Of a DNA stretch of 64,000 bases, positions 28,398 through 36,876 are shown piece by piece. Numbering within the stretch: the stretch's first letter is position 1; each line of letters opens with the position of its first letter. A program made the translations under genes and the position numbers. The DNA is from Chitinophaga varians (GTDB lineage: Bacteria > Bacteroidota > Bacteroidia > Chitinophagales > Chitinophagaceae), in NCBI RefSeq assembly GCF_014529945.1, contig NZ_JACVFB010000003.1, forward strand, positions 310,001 to 374,000, written 5' to 3'. Under the pieces are notes generated by a model. That model saw only the letters and a program-made list of their open reading frames with translations, ran no database searches and was not told where the DNA came from.

Positions 28398-28418
28398 CGA
28401 AAAATGAAATCATTTTCG
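28398..28418. promoter_or_regulatory. Fur-box-like inverted repeat
   Basis: AAAATGA-AA-TCATTTT with flanking CGA/TCG (one extra A on the left) resembles the Fur core AATGATAATCATT. It lies between the divergent siderophore receptor and the oxidoreductase. Iron control of the receptor operon is the natural reading, but it is an inference from one site. Confidence 0.42.
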
Positions 28419-28572
28419 ATATCAGGAAAAATTATCGTCCGTTTTTTTTCCGCATTGCGTATAACAGAAGAGGTACCCGGAAAAAAATGTCCGTATCTGA
28501 ACATTTTTGCCCGTATTGTTCAGCATTCTGATTCATTTGACATTTGTGTCATCATTCTAAAAACATACATCG

Positions 28573-29448
28573 ATGACAACAGCCGCAAAGAAAAACGTTA
28601 GCGTAATAGGATTAGGCGATATGGGTGCAGCACTCGTTCGTTCATTTCTTCAGCAGGGACATGCCGTAACCGTGTGGAACCGCAGTGCCGCCAGGGCCGT
28701 ACCTTTACAGCAGCTGGGAGCCGTTGTAGCCGGTAATGTGACGGAAGCCATCGCCGCAGGCGAGGTCGTTATTTTCTGCGTGACCGACTACACGGTGAGC
28801 CGTTCACTGCTGGAAACAGCAGGGGCAACAGCCGCGTTAAAAGGAAAATTATTTGTACAGCTCTCTTCCGGCACGCCGCAGGAGGCCCGTGAATTTGACG
28901 CCTGGGCCGGCAAAGAAGGCATCACCTACATCGACGGCGCCATTATGGCGGTACCTGATCAGATTGGCCGCCCGGATACCGTATTTTTCATGTCCGGTAA
29001 CCATGACGCCTATACGCAAAGTGAAGCTACCATAAAATCCGTTGCCGGTGGGCTCCAGTATATGGGAACAGATCCGGGCGCTGCCTCCACCTGGGACATG
29101 GGATTCCTCTCTGTTCTCTTCAGCGCCATGGGCGGGTTCTTCCACGGCATTAAACTTTTCGAGTCGGAAGGACTGACAGCCACCGCATTGGGAAACATGA
29201 TATTCCAGCTGGCGCCGGCGCTGGGCGAAATGCTCAAACAACAGGCCGATATTATCGGAACAGGTAACTACAGCGCCAACCACAGCTCGCTGAACCTCTG
29301 CAGCGGCTCCATGGACATGTTCATCCAACATGCTAAAGACGCCAACATCTCCGCCGAAGTACCCACCTTTATCAAAGGTATCTTCAAGCGCGCCCAGGAT
29401 GCAGGCTATGGCAACGAACACGTGGCAGCAGCCTACAAAACCTACTAA
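28573..29448 (+). CDS. NAD(P)-dependent oxidoreductase, imine-reductase-like branch of the beta-HAD family
   Basis: 291 residues. The Rossmann fingerprint is VIGLGDMGAALVRSFLQQGH, followed by VTVWNRS, whose Arg suggests NADPH. The helical C-terminal half (ALGEMLKQQADIIGTGNYS) is typical of beta-hydroxyacid dehydrogenase relatives. At the place where dehydrogenases have their catalytic Lys (GxxxxxK..N), this protein reads GAASTWDMGFLS with Asp175. That is the substitution known from imine reductases and reductive aminases. The substrate is unknown. It stands alone, divergent from the siderophore receptor. Confidence 0.8.
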   Translation: MTTAAKKNVSVIGLGDMGAALVRSFLQQGHAVTVWNRSAARAVPLQQLGAVVAGNVTEAIAAGEVVIFCVTDYTVSRSLLETAGATAALKGKLFVQLSSGTPQEAREFDAWAGKEGITYIDGAIMAVPDQIGRPDTVFFMSGNHDAYTQSEATIKSVAGGLQYMGTDPGAASTWDMGFLSVLFSAMGGFFHGIKLFESEGLTATALGNMIFQLAPALGEMLKQQADIIGTGNYSANHSSLNLCSGSMDMFIQHAKDANISAEVPTFIKGIFKRAQDAGYGNEHVAAAYKTY

Positions 29449-29510
29449 GCCCCGAAACATCGTCTTCCACACGTTTCCCAAAGCGACAAAATATTGTTAA
29501 TATTGTAAGT

Positions 29511-30269
29511 ATGCAAAACAATACCAGTCGCTTTAGTAACCGTGTGGAAGATTATGTAAAATACAGGCCGCACTATCCGATAGAAATGATCTCCTACCTG
29601 GAACAACAGTCTGTACTGCAACCCGGCATGCTACTGGCCGATATAGGCTCCGGCACCGGTATTTCCGCTGAACTGTTCCTGCAAAAAGGATACACCGTGC
29701 TGGGAGTGGAACCCAACAAAGAGATGAGGGAGAAAAGTGAAGCACTGCTGAAAGATTACCCCGCTTTCAATGCGGTAGACGGTACCGCAGAACACACCAC
29801 GCTCGAAAAACACTGCATCGATGTGATCATTGCAGGGCAGGCATTTCACTGGTTTAATCCCGAAACTACCCGCGCGGAATTTCAGCGCATATTAAAATCA
29901 ACGGGATATGTGGTGCTGGTCTGGAATGAAAGGATGACCGGTTCTCCTTTTGAAAAGGCCTATGAGCAGCTGATAGAACGCCACGGCAATGAATACAAGG
30001 AACTCAATCACCGAAATATTGATATCGCTGTCATAGAACAATTCTACCATCCGTCGTCGGTAACACTCACCGAGTTTGCCAATAAGCAGGTATTTGACTA
30101 CAACGGGCTGGAAGGCCGTCTGCTGTCTTCTTCGTATATGCCATCCCGGGAGGATGACCGTTACCCTGCGCTGGCAGCTGATCTAAAACAGCTGTTCGAC
30201 CAGTTTCAGGAAGATGGTCATATTACCATCCATTATACGACGCGGATGTACTGGGGACTACTCATTTAG
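29511..30269 (+). CDS. Class I SAM-dependent methyltransferase
   Basis: 252 residues with the SAM-binding motif LLADIGSGTGISAELFL (motif I), VLGVEPNKEM (acidic loop), and AGQAFHWFNPETTRAEF and YVVLVWNERM (motifs III/IV). This resembles the Methyltransf_11/25 group (UbiE-like, annotated as generic SAM methyltransferases). The C-terminal third would hold the substrate site and is not diagnostic. It follows the oxidoreductase by 62 bp on the same strand, and a large bidirectional hairpin ends the unit. Confidence 0.88.
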   Translation: MQNNTSRFSNRVEDYVKYRPHYPIEMISYLEQQSVLQPGMLLADIGSGTGISAELFLQKGYTVLGVEPNKEMREKSEALLKDYPAFNAVDGTAEHTTLEKHCIDVIIAGQAFHWFNPETTRAEFQRILKSTGYVVLVWNERMTGSPFEKAYEQLIERHGNEYKELNHRNIDIAVIEQFYHPSSVTLTEFANKQVFDYNGLEGRLLSSSYMPSREDDRYPALAADLKQLFDQFQEDGHITIHYTTRMYWGLLI

Positions 30270-30270
30270 C

Positions 30271-30348
30271 TATTTTGATATTTGGTTATTTTGATATTGA
30301 AGGAGTTAATGCATCTTTTCAATATCAAAATAACCAAATATCAAAATA
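30271..30348. terminator. Long perfect inverted repeat, bidirectional terminator
   Basis: 31 bases (30271-30301) pair perfectly with 30318-30348 around a 16-base loop. The arms are made of the AT-rich unit GATATTTGGTTATTTT that recurs at other gene ends here (22040-22080, 23210-23250, 56185-56205). It lies between the converging methyltransferase and binding-protein genes. Confidence 0.75.
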
Positions 30349-30349
30349 A

Positions 30350-31258
30350 CTAAATATCAAAGCCGTACTTACGGTAAATAGCCTTCGCTTTGTCACTCAC
30401 CAGAAAATCCATAAAATCGGCCGCCGCCTGCTGGTGTGGCGCGTTTTTCAGCTGTCCCGCCATATACGTGGCCGTTATATTATGTTTATCCGGAATAGTG
30501 ACCAACGACACCGGGTGACCGATCATCTCCTGATACCAGGCTTCAGAATACCATACCGGCGCAGCGTCGCTCTGGCGGTATAGTATCCGCATGGGTGACT
30601 GCCGGTGGTGGATCTGCGTCAGGAAAGTGGTGCTGTCTTTTACTTTCCTGTCCATGATCTGCTGCTTCAGCTGTTCACCGCCTGCTTTCACATAGGCTTC
30701 TTCTATTCTTTTGCCGATGCCTTCCCAGGCGGGATTGGGCATGGCCACGCGTACACCGGGCTTCGCCAGGTCGCTCAGGCTGTTCACTTTCGCCGGGTTA
30801 CCTTTAGGCACCATCAGCGCCAGTTTATTATAGGCATATACTTCCGTGCGGCTGAAATGATGAGCCATGGCGTTGATACGCGTTTTACCGGCGGTGTACA
30901 CATCGGGCTTCAGCGTAATGCGCATATTGCCCAGCGTCAGCGAGCCGCCTTCTATCTGTTGCGCCAGGATGCCCGGTGGCAGCGTCTCCGCAAACACACG
31001 CTGGTAAGCAGGATATTGTTGCTTAAAAGCCGCCAGCAGCTCATCGATGCACATAAACTGGTTACCGGCAAAGAACACCACCAGCTGCGGATCGTTGATA
31101 TCACCATACAGATCGGGCACATTGTCCACGCCCGGCACGGTAAACATCACCTTGCTTTCCGGCGGCGTATTCCAGGGCGGATCAAAACGGTGGTCCTGCG
31201 CATAGGCGCTATGGGTCAGTCCTGCCAGCAGCAGGACAGGGAAAAACAATCGTTTCAT
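30350..31258 (-). CDS. Periplasmic substrate-binding protein (ModA-like, type II fold)
   Basis: 302 residues with a signal peptide ending at SAYAQD. It has type II binding-protein features: QLVVFFAGNQFMCIDELLAAF at the start, YNKLALMVPKGNPAKVNSL, and GVRVAMPNPAWEGIGKRIEEA. The ending AADFMDFLVSDKAKAIYRKYGF is as in molybdate/tungstate-type binding proteins. No permease or ATPase gene is adjacent. It follows a DsrE-like protein (5 bp) and a TsdA-like cytochrome on the same strand, so an oxyanion related to sulfur metabolism is a possible ligand. That is inference from context. Confidence 0.75.
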   Translation of the reverse strand: MKRLFFPVLLLAGLTHSAYAQDHRFDPPWNTPPESKVMFTVPGVDNVPDLYGDINDPQLVVFFAGNQFMCIDELLAAFKQQYPAYQRVFAETLPPGILAQQIEGGSLTLGNMRITLKPDVYTAGKTRINAMAHHFSRTEVYAYNKLALMVPKGNPAKVNSLSDLAKPGVRVAMPNPAWEGIGKRIEEAYVKAGGEQLKQQIMDRKVKDSTTFLTQIHHRQSPMRILYRQSDAAPVWYSEAWYQEMIGHPVSLVTIPDKHNITATYMAGQLKNAPHQQAAADFMDFLVSDKAKAIYRKYGFDI

Positions 31259-31263
31259 CGGCG

Positions 31264-31725
31264 TTACGGTTTAACTACAGACCAGCCTTCGGCCTGACGG
31301 ATGATCAATTCTCCATTACCGCTGGGCACCAGCGCGATGAAGTCGTAGAGTTGTTCTTTCGGAATCTTTCTTTCCTCCAGCGTGTTCTGGCACTGTGCCA
31401 CAATCACGCCGCGGCCTACCAGCGCCCGCAGCGCCTCTTCATATTCACTGCCTTTGAGATAAGCGTCTGTACCGGCGGAGAAAGCCACCAGCTCTATTTC
31501 CAACTTACCTTTAAGGCGGGGATCATTCAGTGCATTATTGATATTGCGGATCGCCTTCTGAATTACTTTAGGATCATTCTTGTCCAGCTGATAGATGGCA
31601 TGGTATTGTTTCTGTTTGGCTACTGCGCCGGTATACTCGCGGTTTTTACGCAGCTGCGCATCGGTCGTTTGTGCGTAACCGGTATACATCATCATCATCA
31701 GTGGAACTACAAGGAATTTCTTCAT
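31264..31725 (-). CDS. Exported DsrE-family protein
   Basis: 153 residues with a signal peptide (MMMMYTGYAQTTD). The core has the DsrE/DsrF-like pattern: YHAIYQLDKNDPKVIQKAIRN, then ELVAFSAGTDAYLKGSEYEE, and VIVAQCQNTLEERKIPKEQL containing a conserved-position Cys. Cytoplasmic DsrE proteins relay sulfur through such a cysteine. Here the protein is exported. It lies between a TsdA-like cytochrome and a binding protein in one short operon, which supports a periplasmic role in inorganic sulfur handling. Confidence 0.8.
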   Translation of the reverse strand: MKKFLVVPLMMMMYTGYAQTTDAQLRKNREYTGAVAKQKQYHAIYQLDKNDPKVIQKAIRNINNALNDPRLKGKLEIELVAFSAGTDAYLKGSEYEEALRALVGRGVIVAQCQNTLEERKIPKEQLYDFIALVPSGNGELIIRQAEGWSVVKP

Positions 31726-31735
31726 ATCTGGGTTT

Positions 31736-32731
31736 TTATTTTGTGCGTTGTTGTGCTTCCTTTATCGGTTGGTACGGACCAAATTTATGTTGCTCCTCCG
31801 AAAAAGTGTCTGTGTATGGTTTGAAAGGAAAATCCACCGGCTTCTTCGCGACTATTTTCCAATCGTTGTCCTGATTGAGATGCGGCCGGGGCCGGCTGTT
31901 GACAAACGCCGCCACATCCCATGCCTCTTCTTCTGAGAGCTGCGGCTGATGATAGTTGGTCCCCAGCGGCATGTTGTTATACACGAAGCCGGCAAAATTA
32001 CTTAAACGGTAAAGTCCGGCGCCATCGTTATAACTATGTGGCCCCCATAACGGCGGGTAACTATACCCAGGCCCCACCGGACTGGGTTGCCCCTCTCCTT
32101 CTTTACCATGGCAGCTGCTGCATTTCTCTTTGTATACCAGCATACCGGCAGAAGGATTGGCGCCCCGGTCGAGATACGGCAGTTTCATGATGCTCGTGCC
32201 GGGCGGTTTGGTGCCTTTCGGCACATTTTCACCCAACCATTGAATATAGGCATAGATAGCCTGCATCTCCCGGCTGTTGGTATCCGGCGCGTGACCGTTG
32301 AGGCTTCGCTCGAAGCAGTCCTTCACACGGTCGTAGATAGTCTGCACACCATTGTTACGGGCGCGGAACAAAGGATACGTGGCATATACCTTGCCGAAGT
32401 TGTTGCCATAAGGGACCGTACCGGCCTGCAGATGGCAGTTCTGGCAGTTCATGCCGTTGGAGATCTGAGCAACGGCGCCCTGCGGTCCCAGGTATTGCGC
32501 GGTGTTGGCGATCAGATCATGGCCATACTGTATCAGGCGGCCACGCTCCGTGGAATTGGGTATCTGGCTGCTCGCGGCGCCATTCCAAACATTTTCCGGC
32601 TGGTGGGTCTTAAGCCAGGCGGCGAAAGCCTCGTCATCTTTTTTCTTTTGACGGTAGGCGCTGATGCATTCTTTTGCTACTACGAGGCCGGTAGTGGCAA
32701 AAAGCAAAACGGGAATCCAGTCTTTTTTCAT
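31736..32731 (-). CDS. TsdA-like diheme c-type cytochrome (thiosulfate dehydrogenase/tetrathionate reductase family)
   Basis: About 331 residues from ATG 32731. A membrane-anchor or signal segment (PVLLFATTGLVVA) is followed by two heme-binding motifs, NCQNCH and KCSSCH. After the first motif comes the stretch DCFERSLNGHAPD and then QAIYAYIQWLGENVP. It closely resembles TsdA enzymes, in which this Cys is the unusual axial ligand of the catalytic heme. TsdA oxidises thiosulfate to tetrathionate or catalyses the reverse. The Cys is retained, so catalytic function is plausible. It heads a three-gene operon with dsrE-like and binding-protein genes. Confidence 0.78.
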   Translation of the reverse strand: MKKDWIPVLLFATTGLVVAKECISAYRQKKKDDEAFAAWLKTHQPENVWNGAASSQIPNSTERGRLIQYGHDLIANTAQYLGPQGAVAQISNGMNCQNCHLQAGTVPYGNNFGKVYATYPLFRARNNGVQTIYDRVKDCFERSLNGHAPDTNSREMQAIYAYIQWLGENVPKGTKPPGTSIMKLPYLDRGANPSAGMLVYKEKCSSCHGKEGEGQPSPVGPGYSYPPLWGPHSYNDGAGLYRLSNFAGFVYNNMPLGTNYHQPQLSEEEAWDVAAFVNSRPRPHLNQDNDWKIVAKKPVDFPFKPYTDTFSEEQHKFGPYQPIKEAQQRTK

Positions 32732-32918
32732 TGTACTATAGTTTCCGAACACAATTCAATAGCTCAAAGATAATAGCAGCCTCAGAGTTGTTATCATCAC
32801 AATTAATTATCATCCATAACCGAAAGTTATAAAACCGATAACACATTTCAAAACCGCAAGAAACGGGTTTCTGATGGATGGTAGTCATCCTACTTTTGCA
32901 GAGAGATAATTACAACAT

Positions 32919-33632
32919 ATGAACAACATCATCCGCCGGCTGGAAACACAGGACTGGTCCGGCATCACCGAAACGCTGCACGACAAAGGATACTGTGTGG
33001 CAGATAACGTATTGACTACAGAAGAATGCAACCAGCTGATCAGGAATTATACCGATGCGGACCTTTACCGCAAAACGATCGTCATGGAGCGCTATCGCTT
33101 TGGCAGCGGGGAATACAAGTACTTTAAATACCCGCTGTCCTCCCTGATCACCGCTATGCGGCAAACGGTATACACACATATTGCGCCGGTGGCCAATAAA
33201 TGGATGGAAGTACTGCAAACAGGGAAAACTTTCCCTGACACCCATGAGGAGCTGTTGCAACAGTGCAGGGCCGCGGGGCAGGACAAGCCCACGGTATTAA
33301 TCCTGAAATATGGCGCCGGTGGCTTTAATACGTTGCACCAGGACCTCTACGGCGATATCTATTTCCCGTTACAAATCGTGCTGTTCCTGAACGAACCGGG
33401 AAAAGACTATACCGGCGGCGAGTTTGTGCTCACCGAACAAATCCCCCGGGCGCAATCCAAGGCCAATGTTCTACAACCCCGGCAAGGCAGCATGCTTATT
33501 TTCACCACCAACTTCAGGCCTGTCAAAGGCAGCAAGGGATACTACCGGGTGAATATGAAACATGGCGTCAGTCCGGTCTATAACGGTAACAGGCATACGC
33601 TGGGCATCATTTTCCACGACGCGTTAAGTTAA
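32919..33632 (+). CDS. 2OG-Fe(II) dioxygenase
   Basis: 237 residues. A double-stranded beta-helix domain with the HxD iron ligands in TLHQDLYGDIYF, the distal His probably in NMKHGVSPV, and the 2-oxoglutarate Arg in NRHTLGIIFHDA. The start LHDKGYCVADNVLTTEECNQL is typical of prolyl-hydroxylase-like and AlkB-like enzymes. The gene ends 6 bp before a mini Ada-type metal-binding protein. That pairing suggests DNA alkylation damage repair (oxidative demethylation), but the substrate cannot be read from the sequence. Confidence 0.82.
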   Translation: MNNIIRRLETQDWSGITETLHDKGYCVADNVLTTEECNQLIRNYTDADLYRKTIVMERYRFGSGEYKYFKYPLSSLITAMRQTVYTHIAPVANKWMEVLQTGKTFPDTHEELLQQCRAAGQDKPTVLILKYGAGGFNTLHQDLYGDIYFPLQIVLFLNEPGKDYTGGEFVLTEQIPRAQSKANVLQPRQGSMLIFTTNFRPVKGSKGYYRVNMKHGVSPVYNGNRHTLGIIFHDALS

Positions 33633-33638
33633 CAGCTT

Positions 33639-33902
33639 ATGTTTTATCATGCAGCAATGGGAGAAAGCGCCATGGCGCGCAACCGGCAGATATGCCGGCT
33701 CCGGCGGGAAGGACTGCTGACACTGGGCGGCAACCACCGGTTGAAGATATATGGATGGCTCTCCTGCCGTTCCGGCAAGAGGATGCTGGCCACCAACAGG
33801 GTATTTTTTTCGGGAGAAGCCGAAGCAGAGGCCCACGGATACCGGCCCTGCGGGCATTGTATGCCGGAAGCTTACCGCCGCTGGAAAACACAGCAGGGTT
33901 AA
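33639..33902 (+). CDS. Mini Ada metal-binding-domain protein
   Basis: 87 residues matching the Zn-binding methyl-acceptor domain of Ada: GGNHRLKIYGWLSCRSGKRM, NRVFFSGEAEAEAHGYRP, then CGHC. C43, C71 and C74 align with three of the four Ada zinc cysteines. The position of the fourth (C42 in Ada) is Lys here, as I recall for the short Bacteroidota branch. There is no AraC or methyltransferase domain. It follows a 2OG oxygenase by 6 bp, so the two are probably one operon. It may sense or bind alkylated DNA or phosphate. Its stop overlaps the converging permease gene by 4 bp. Confidence 0.75.
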   Translation: MFYHAAMGESAMARNRQICRLRREGLLTLGGNHRLKIYGWLSCRSGKRMLATNRVFFSGEAEAEAHGYRPCGHCMPEAYRRWKTQQG

Positions 33903-35017
33903 CTGGTTTTCCGGTAGTTCCAGATGGCCCAGCTATTGAGCACCACAGCAAATGCTACGAGATAACAGAATTCTTTCTGCACATCCGCAAATGTGCTGCC
34001 CTTGAGCACCACCATCCGCACCACCTTCACAAAGTGTGTCACCGGCGTCAGCGCAGCGATATCCTGCGCCCAGCCGGGCATACTGTCCACCGCGGTAAAC
34101 AGCCCGCTCATCAGCATAAAAATCATCACAAAAAAGAAAGCCACAAACATGGCCTGCAACTGACTGTCGGTATAGGTAGATACCAGCAGGCCAAATCCCA
34201 GCAGCGCCACGAGGTATACCGCGGCAAACAGGTACAGCAACGCGAAACTACCTACCGGCCATATGCCATACACCACCCGCGCTACGGTGAGCGCCAGCGT
34301 AAAGACCACCATACCTACCACCCAGAAAGGGATTAGTTTGCCCAGGATAAACTGCCACTTCTTAATCGGCGTGACATTGATCTGCTCAATAGTGCCCATC
34401 TCTTTTTCGCGGACAATATTCAAGGCAGACAAAAATCCTGCGATCAATGTCAGCAGCAGCACCATCACCGCAGGCACCACGTAGAAGCGGTATTCGGCCA
34501 GCGGATTATACCAGTTGGAATAGGTAATACCGATATTTACGCCCTTGCCGGGAACATATTTTCCGTGTTCATTTAATCGGATATGCTGGTTGAAGTCAGC
34601 GATGACGGCCAACAGATAGCTCCCACCCAGCGCGGCTTTGGTACCATTGATCGCATCCACGGACACGCCTATATGCTGTTCGTTTTCCCGCACCAGGTTA
34701 CGCTCAAATCCCGGCGGGATCTCCAGCACCACATCGGCCTGCTCCCTTTCAATGTATCCCAGCGCCTCACGGAAAGAAGGCGCTGCCGCGATGATCCGGA
34801 AATACCCCGAAGCGCCTATTTTGTTGATCAGCTGCTGCGACCAGGTACTGTGGTCGTTATCCACTACGGCCACGTTGACGTTCTTCACATCAAAATTCAT
34901 GGCCAGCGGAAGGATGATCAGCTGCACCGTTGGCATCACCAGCATCATGGCCAGGATGGTCTTGTCACGGAAAATCTGCCGGAACTCCTTTTTCAGAATG
35001 AAACGCAGCACCCTCAT
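33899..35017 (-). CDS. ABC-2 type transporter permease (YhhJ/YbhR-like)
   Basis: 372 residues. The N-terminal membrane helix follows FILKKEFRQIFRDKTILAMM. A large periplasmic loop (about 45-175) and five C-terminal helices follow, with the ABC-2 motif VREKEMGTIEQINVTPIKKW. It is the last gene of a seven-gene efflux operon and overlaps the upstream permease gene by 4 bp (ATGA). With the second permease it should form the inner-membrane part of a drug or macromolecule exporter of the YbhFSR type. Confidence 0.93.
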   Translation of the reverse strand: MRVLRFILKKEFRQIFRDKTILAMMLVMPTVQLIILPLAMNFDVKNVNVAVVDNDHSTWSQQLINKIGASGYFRIIAAAPSFREALGYIEREQADVVLEIPPGFERNLVRENEQHIGVSVDAINGTKAALGGSYLLAVIADFNQHIRLNEHGKYVPGKGVNIGITYSNWYNPLAEYRFYVVPAVMVLLLTLIAGFLSALNIVREKEMGTIEQINVTPIKKWQFILGKLIPFWVVGMVVFTLALTVARVVYGIWPVGSFALLYLFAAVYLVALLGFGLLVSTYTDSQLQAMFVAFFFVMIFMLMSGLFTAVDSMPGWAQDIAALTPVTHFVKVVRMVVLKGSTFADVQKEFCYLVAFAVVLNSWAIWNYRKTS

Positions 35018-36120
35018 GACAAACGGATTTTGAAGTTCTTTAATGCGATAGAAAGCGCCACCACGGTCATGCCCAGCAATACCGCCGTTTCCTTCCAGAT
35101 ATAAGAGAACCCAAGTCCCTTCAGCATCACCGCCTTAATGACCAGAAAGTACCACCGTGCAGGCACCACATAAGAAATCATCTGAAATATCCAGGGCATG
35201 TTCTCCAGCGGAAACATAAACCCGGTAAATATCAGTGTCGGTATCATCATGCCCATCATCGACAGCAACAGGGCCGTTTGTTGAGAATTGGTGGTATTGG
35301 AGATCATCAACCCGATAGACAAACAAGCGATGATAAACAACGTACTCACCAGAAAGAGTAACAGGATGCTTCCTTTTACTTCCACATGCAATACAAAAAC
35401 AGCCAGCACCAGTATCAGCGTGAAGTTGGCCAGCGACAGCACCAGATATGGCACCGCTTTCGCCAGCAACACCAGCAGTGGTTTAAAAGGCGACACCAGC
35501 AATATTTCCATGGTGCCCAGTTCTTTCTCGCGTACCACCGCTACTGAGGTGAGCGCCGTACATACCAGCATCAGTACCAACGCCATCACGCCGGGAATAA
35601 AATTCAGGGAACCGTTTCCTTCTTCGTTGTACAGCATCCGTTGCTCAGGGATGATGCGATAAGGCAACTGCGCACCGGGACTGATCTCCTGCTGATAGGC
35701 CGTGAGGATAGCTGTGAGGTAGTTGATCACCGTTTTGGCCATATTAGGATCGGAGCCGTCTGTCAGGATCTGCACCTGTGCCTGGCCGGCATCTTGCAGG
35801 TCGTTGCCAAAGCCGGCAGGAAAAATCAACGCGCACCTGGCAGTACCTTTTTTAAAGGCGGTACTGACAGCGTCATAGTTGATCGCCGATTCATCGACAA
35901 TAAAATAGGAAGATGATTTTATCTTGTTGATGATCTGGGTGGAATTCACGTCCCGCGCCTGGTCGATAACGGTCAGGGTTATATTTTTTACCTCGCTGGT
36001 AAGGGCAAAACCGAACAGCACGATCTGCACGACCGGCAGGCCAAACATGATCAGCAGCGTCCGTTTGTCCCGGAACACGTGAAAAAATTCTTTTCTGATG
36101 AATACCAACAACTGTTTCAT
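35014..36120 (-). CDS. ABC-2 type transporter permease (YbhS-like)
   Basis: 368 residues with the same layout as its neighbour: FIRKEFFHVFRDKRTLLIMF at the start, a large periplasmic loop, and a helical bundle with VVREKELGTMEILLVSPFKP. It overlaps the downstream permease by 4 bp and lies 9 bp after an ATPase gene. The two permeases share a domain plan but are not near-identical, so a heterodimer is likely. Confidence 0.93.
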   Translation of the reverse strand: MKQLLVFIRKEFFHVFRDKRTLLIMFGLPVVQIVLFGFALTSEVKNITLTVIDQARDVNSTQIINKIKSSSYFIVDESAINYDAVSTAFKKGTARCALIFPAGFGNDLQDAGQAQVQILTDGSDPNMAKTVINYLTAILTAYQQEISPGAQLPYRIIPEQRMLYNEEGNGSLNFIPGVMALVLMLVCTALTSVAVVREKELGTMEILLVSPFKPLLVLLAKAVPYLVLSLANFTLILVLAVFVLHVEVKGSILLLFLVSTLFIIACLSIGLMISNTTNSQQTALLLSMMGMMIPTLIFTGFMFPLENMPWIFQMISYVVPARWYFLVIKAVMLKGLGFSYIWKETAVLLGMTVVALSIALKNFKIRLS

Positions 36121-36129
36121 ATCATCATT

Positions 36130-36876
36130 TTAATCGGCCGACCTTTTAGCACCGCGGGCCAGTTGATAAAATACTTCGTCCATGGAAGCCGCCTGGTACC
36201 TGGCTTTCAGGTTACCCGGCGTATCCAGCGCTTCTACTTTCCCGTCTACCATCACCGTAATACGATTACAATACTCCGCTTCATCCATATAGTGGGTGGT
36301 TACAAATACCGTGATGCCGGTGGCAGCAGCTTCGTAGATCATGTCCCAGAACTGCCGCCGGGTGATAGGGTCTACGCCTCCGGTAGGCTCGTCCAGAAAA
36401 ACGATCTGCGGGTCATGAAAGATGGCCACCGAAAAAGCCAGCTTCTGCTTCCAGCCTAACGGCAACGAGCCCACGAGTTTCTTCGCCTCCTGTGTCAGTC
36501 CCAGCTTGCTCACCAGCCGGTCGCTACGTTTGCGTATCTCCGGCCGCGACAAACCATATACGCCACCAAAAAATTCAATATTCTCCGTAACGGTAAGGTT
36601 TTCATACAGGGAGAACTTCTGGCTCATATAACCAATATTCTTTTTGATGGACTCCTGTTGTTTGTAAACATCAAAACCAGCCACGGTGGCTTTCCCGGAC
36701 GAAGGGTATGATAGTCCGCACAGGATACGCATAGCGGTGGTTTTACCAGCGCCGTTGGCGCCGAGGAAACCGAATATCTCCCCTTTCCTCACGTCAAAGG
36801 ATATATGGTTCACGGCCACAAAATCGCCGAATTGTTTCGTCAGCTCCTCGCATACGATCACTTTGTCATCATTCAT
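36130..36876 (-). CDS. ABC transporter ATP-binding protein
   Basis: A 248-residue single ATPase domain. Walker A is GANGAGKTTAMRILCG, the Q-loop is MSQKFSLYENLTV and Walker B is QIVFLDEPTGGVDP. The signature is degenerate (GSLPLGWKQKLAF in place of LSGGQ), as in YbhF-type halves. The H-loop is VFVTTHYMDEAEYC. It overlaps the upstream ATPase gene by 4 bp. In enterobacterial YbhF the two ATPase units are fused, whereas here they are separate genes. Confidence 0.93.
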   Translation of the reverse strand: MNDDKVIVCEELTKQFGDFVAVNHISFDVRKGEIFGFLGANGAGKTTAMRILCGLSYPSSGKATVAGFDVYKQQESIKKNIGYMSQKFSLYENLTVTENIEFFGGVYGLSRPEIRKRSDRLVSKLGLTQEAKKLVGSLPLGWKQKLAFSVAIFHDPQIVFLDEPTGGVDPITRRQFWDMIYEAAATGITVFVTTHYMDEAEYCNRITVMVDGKVEALDTPGNLKARYQAASMDEVFYQLARGAKRSAD

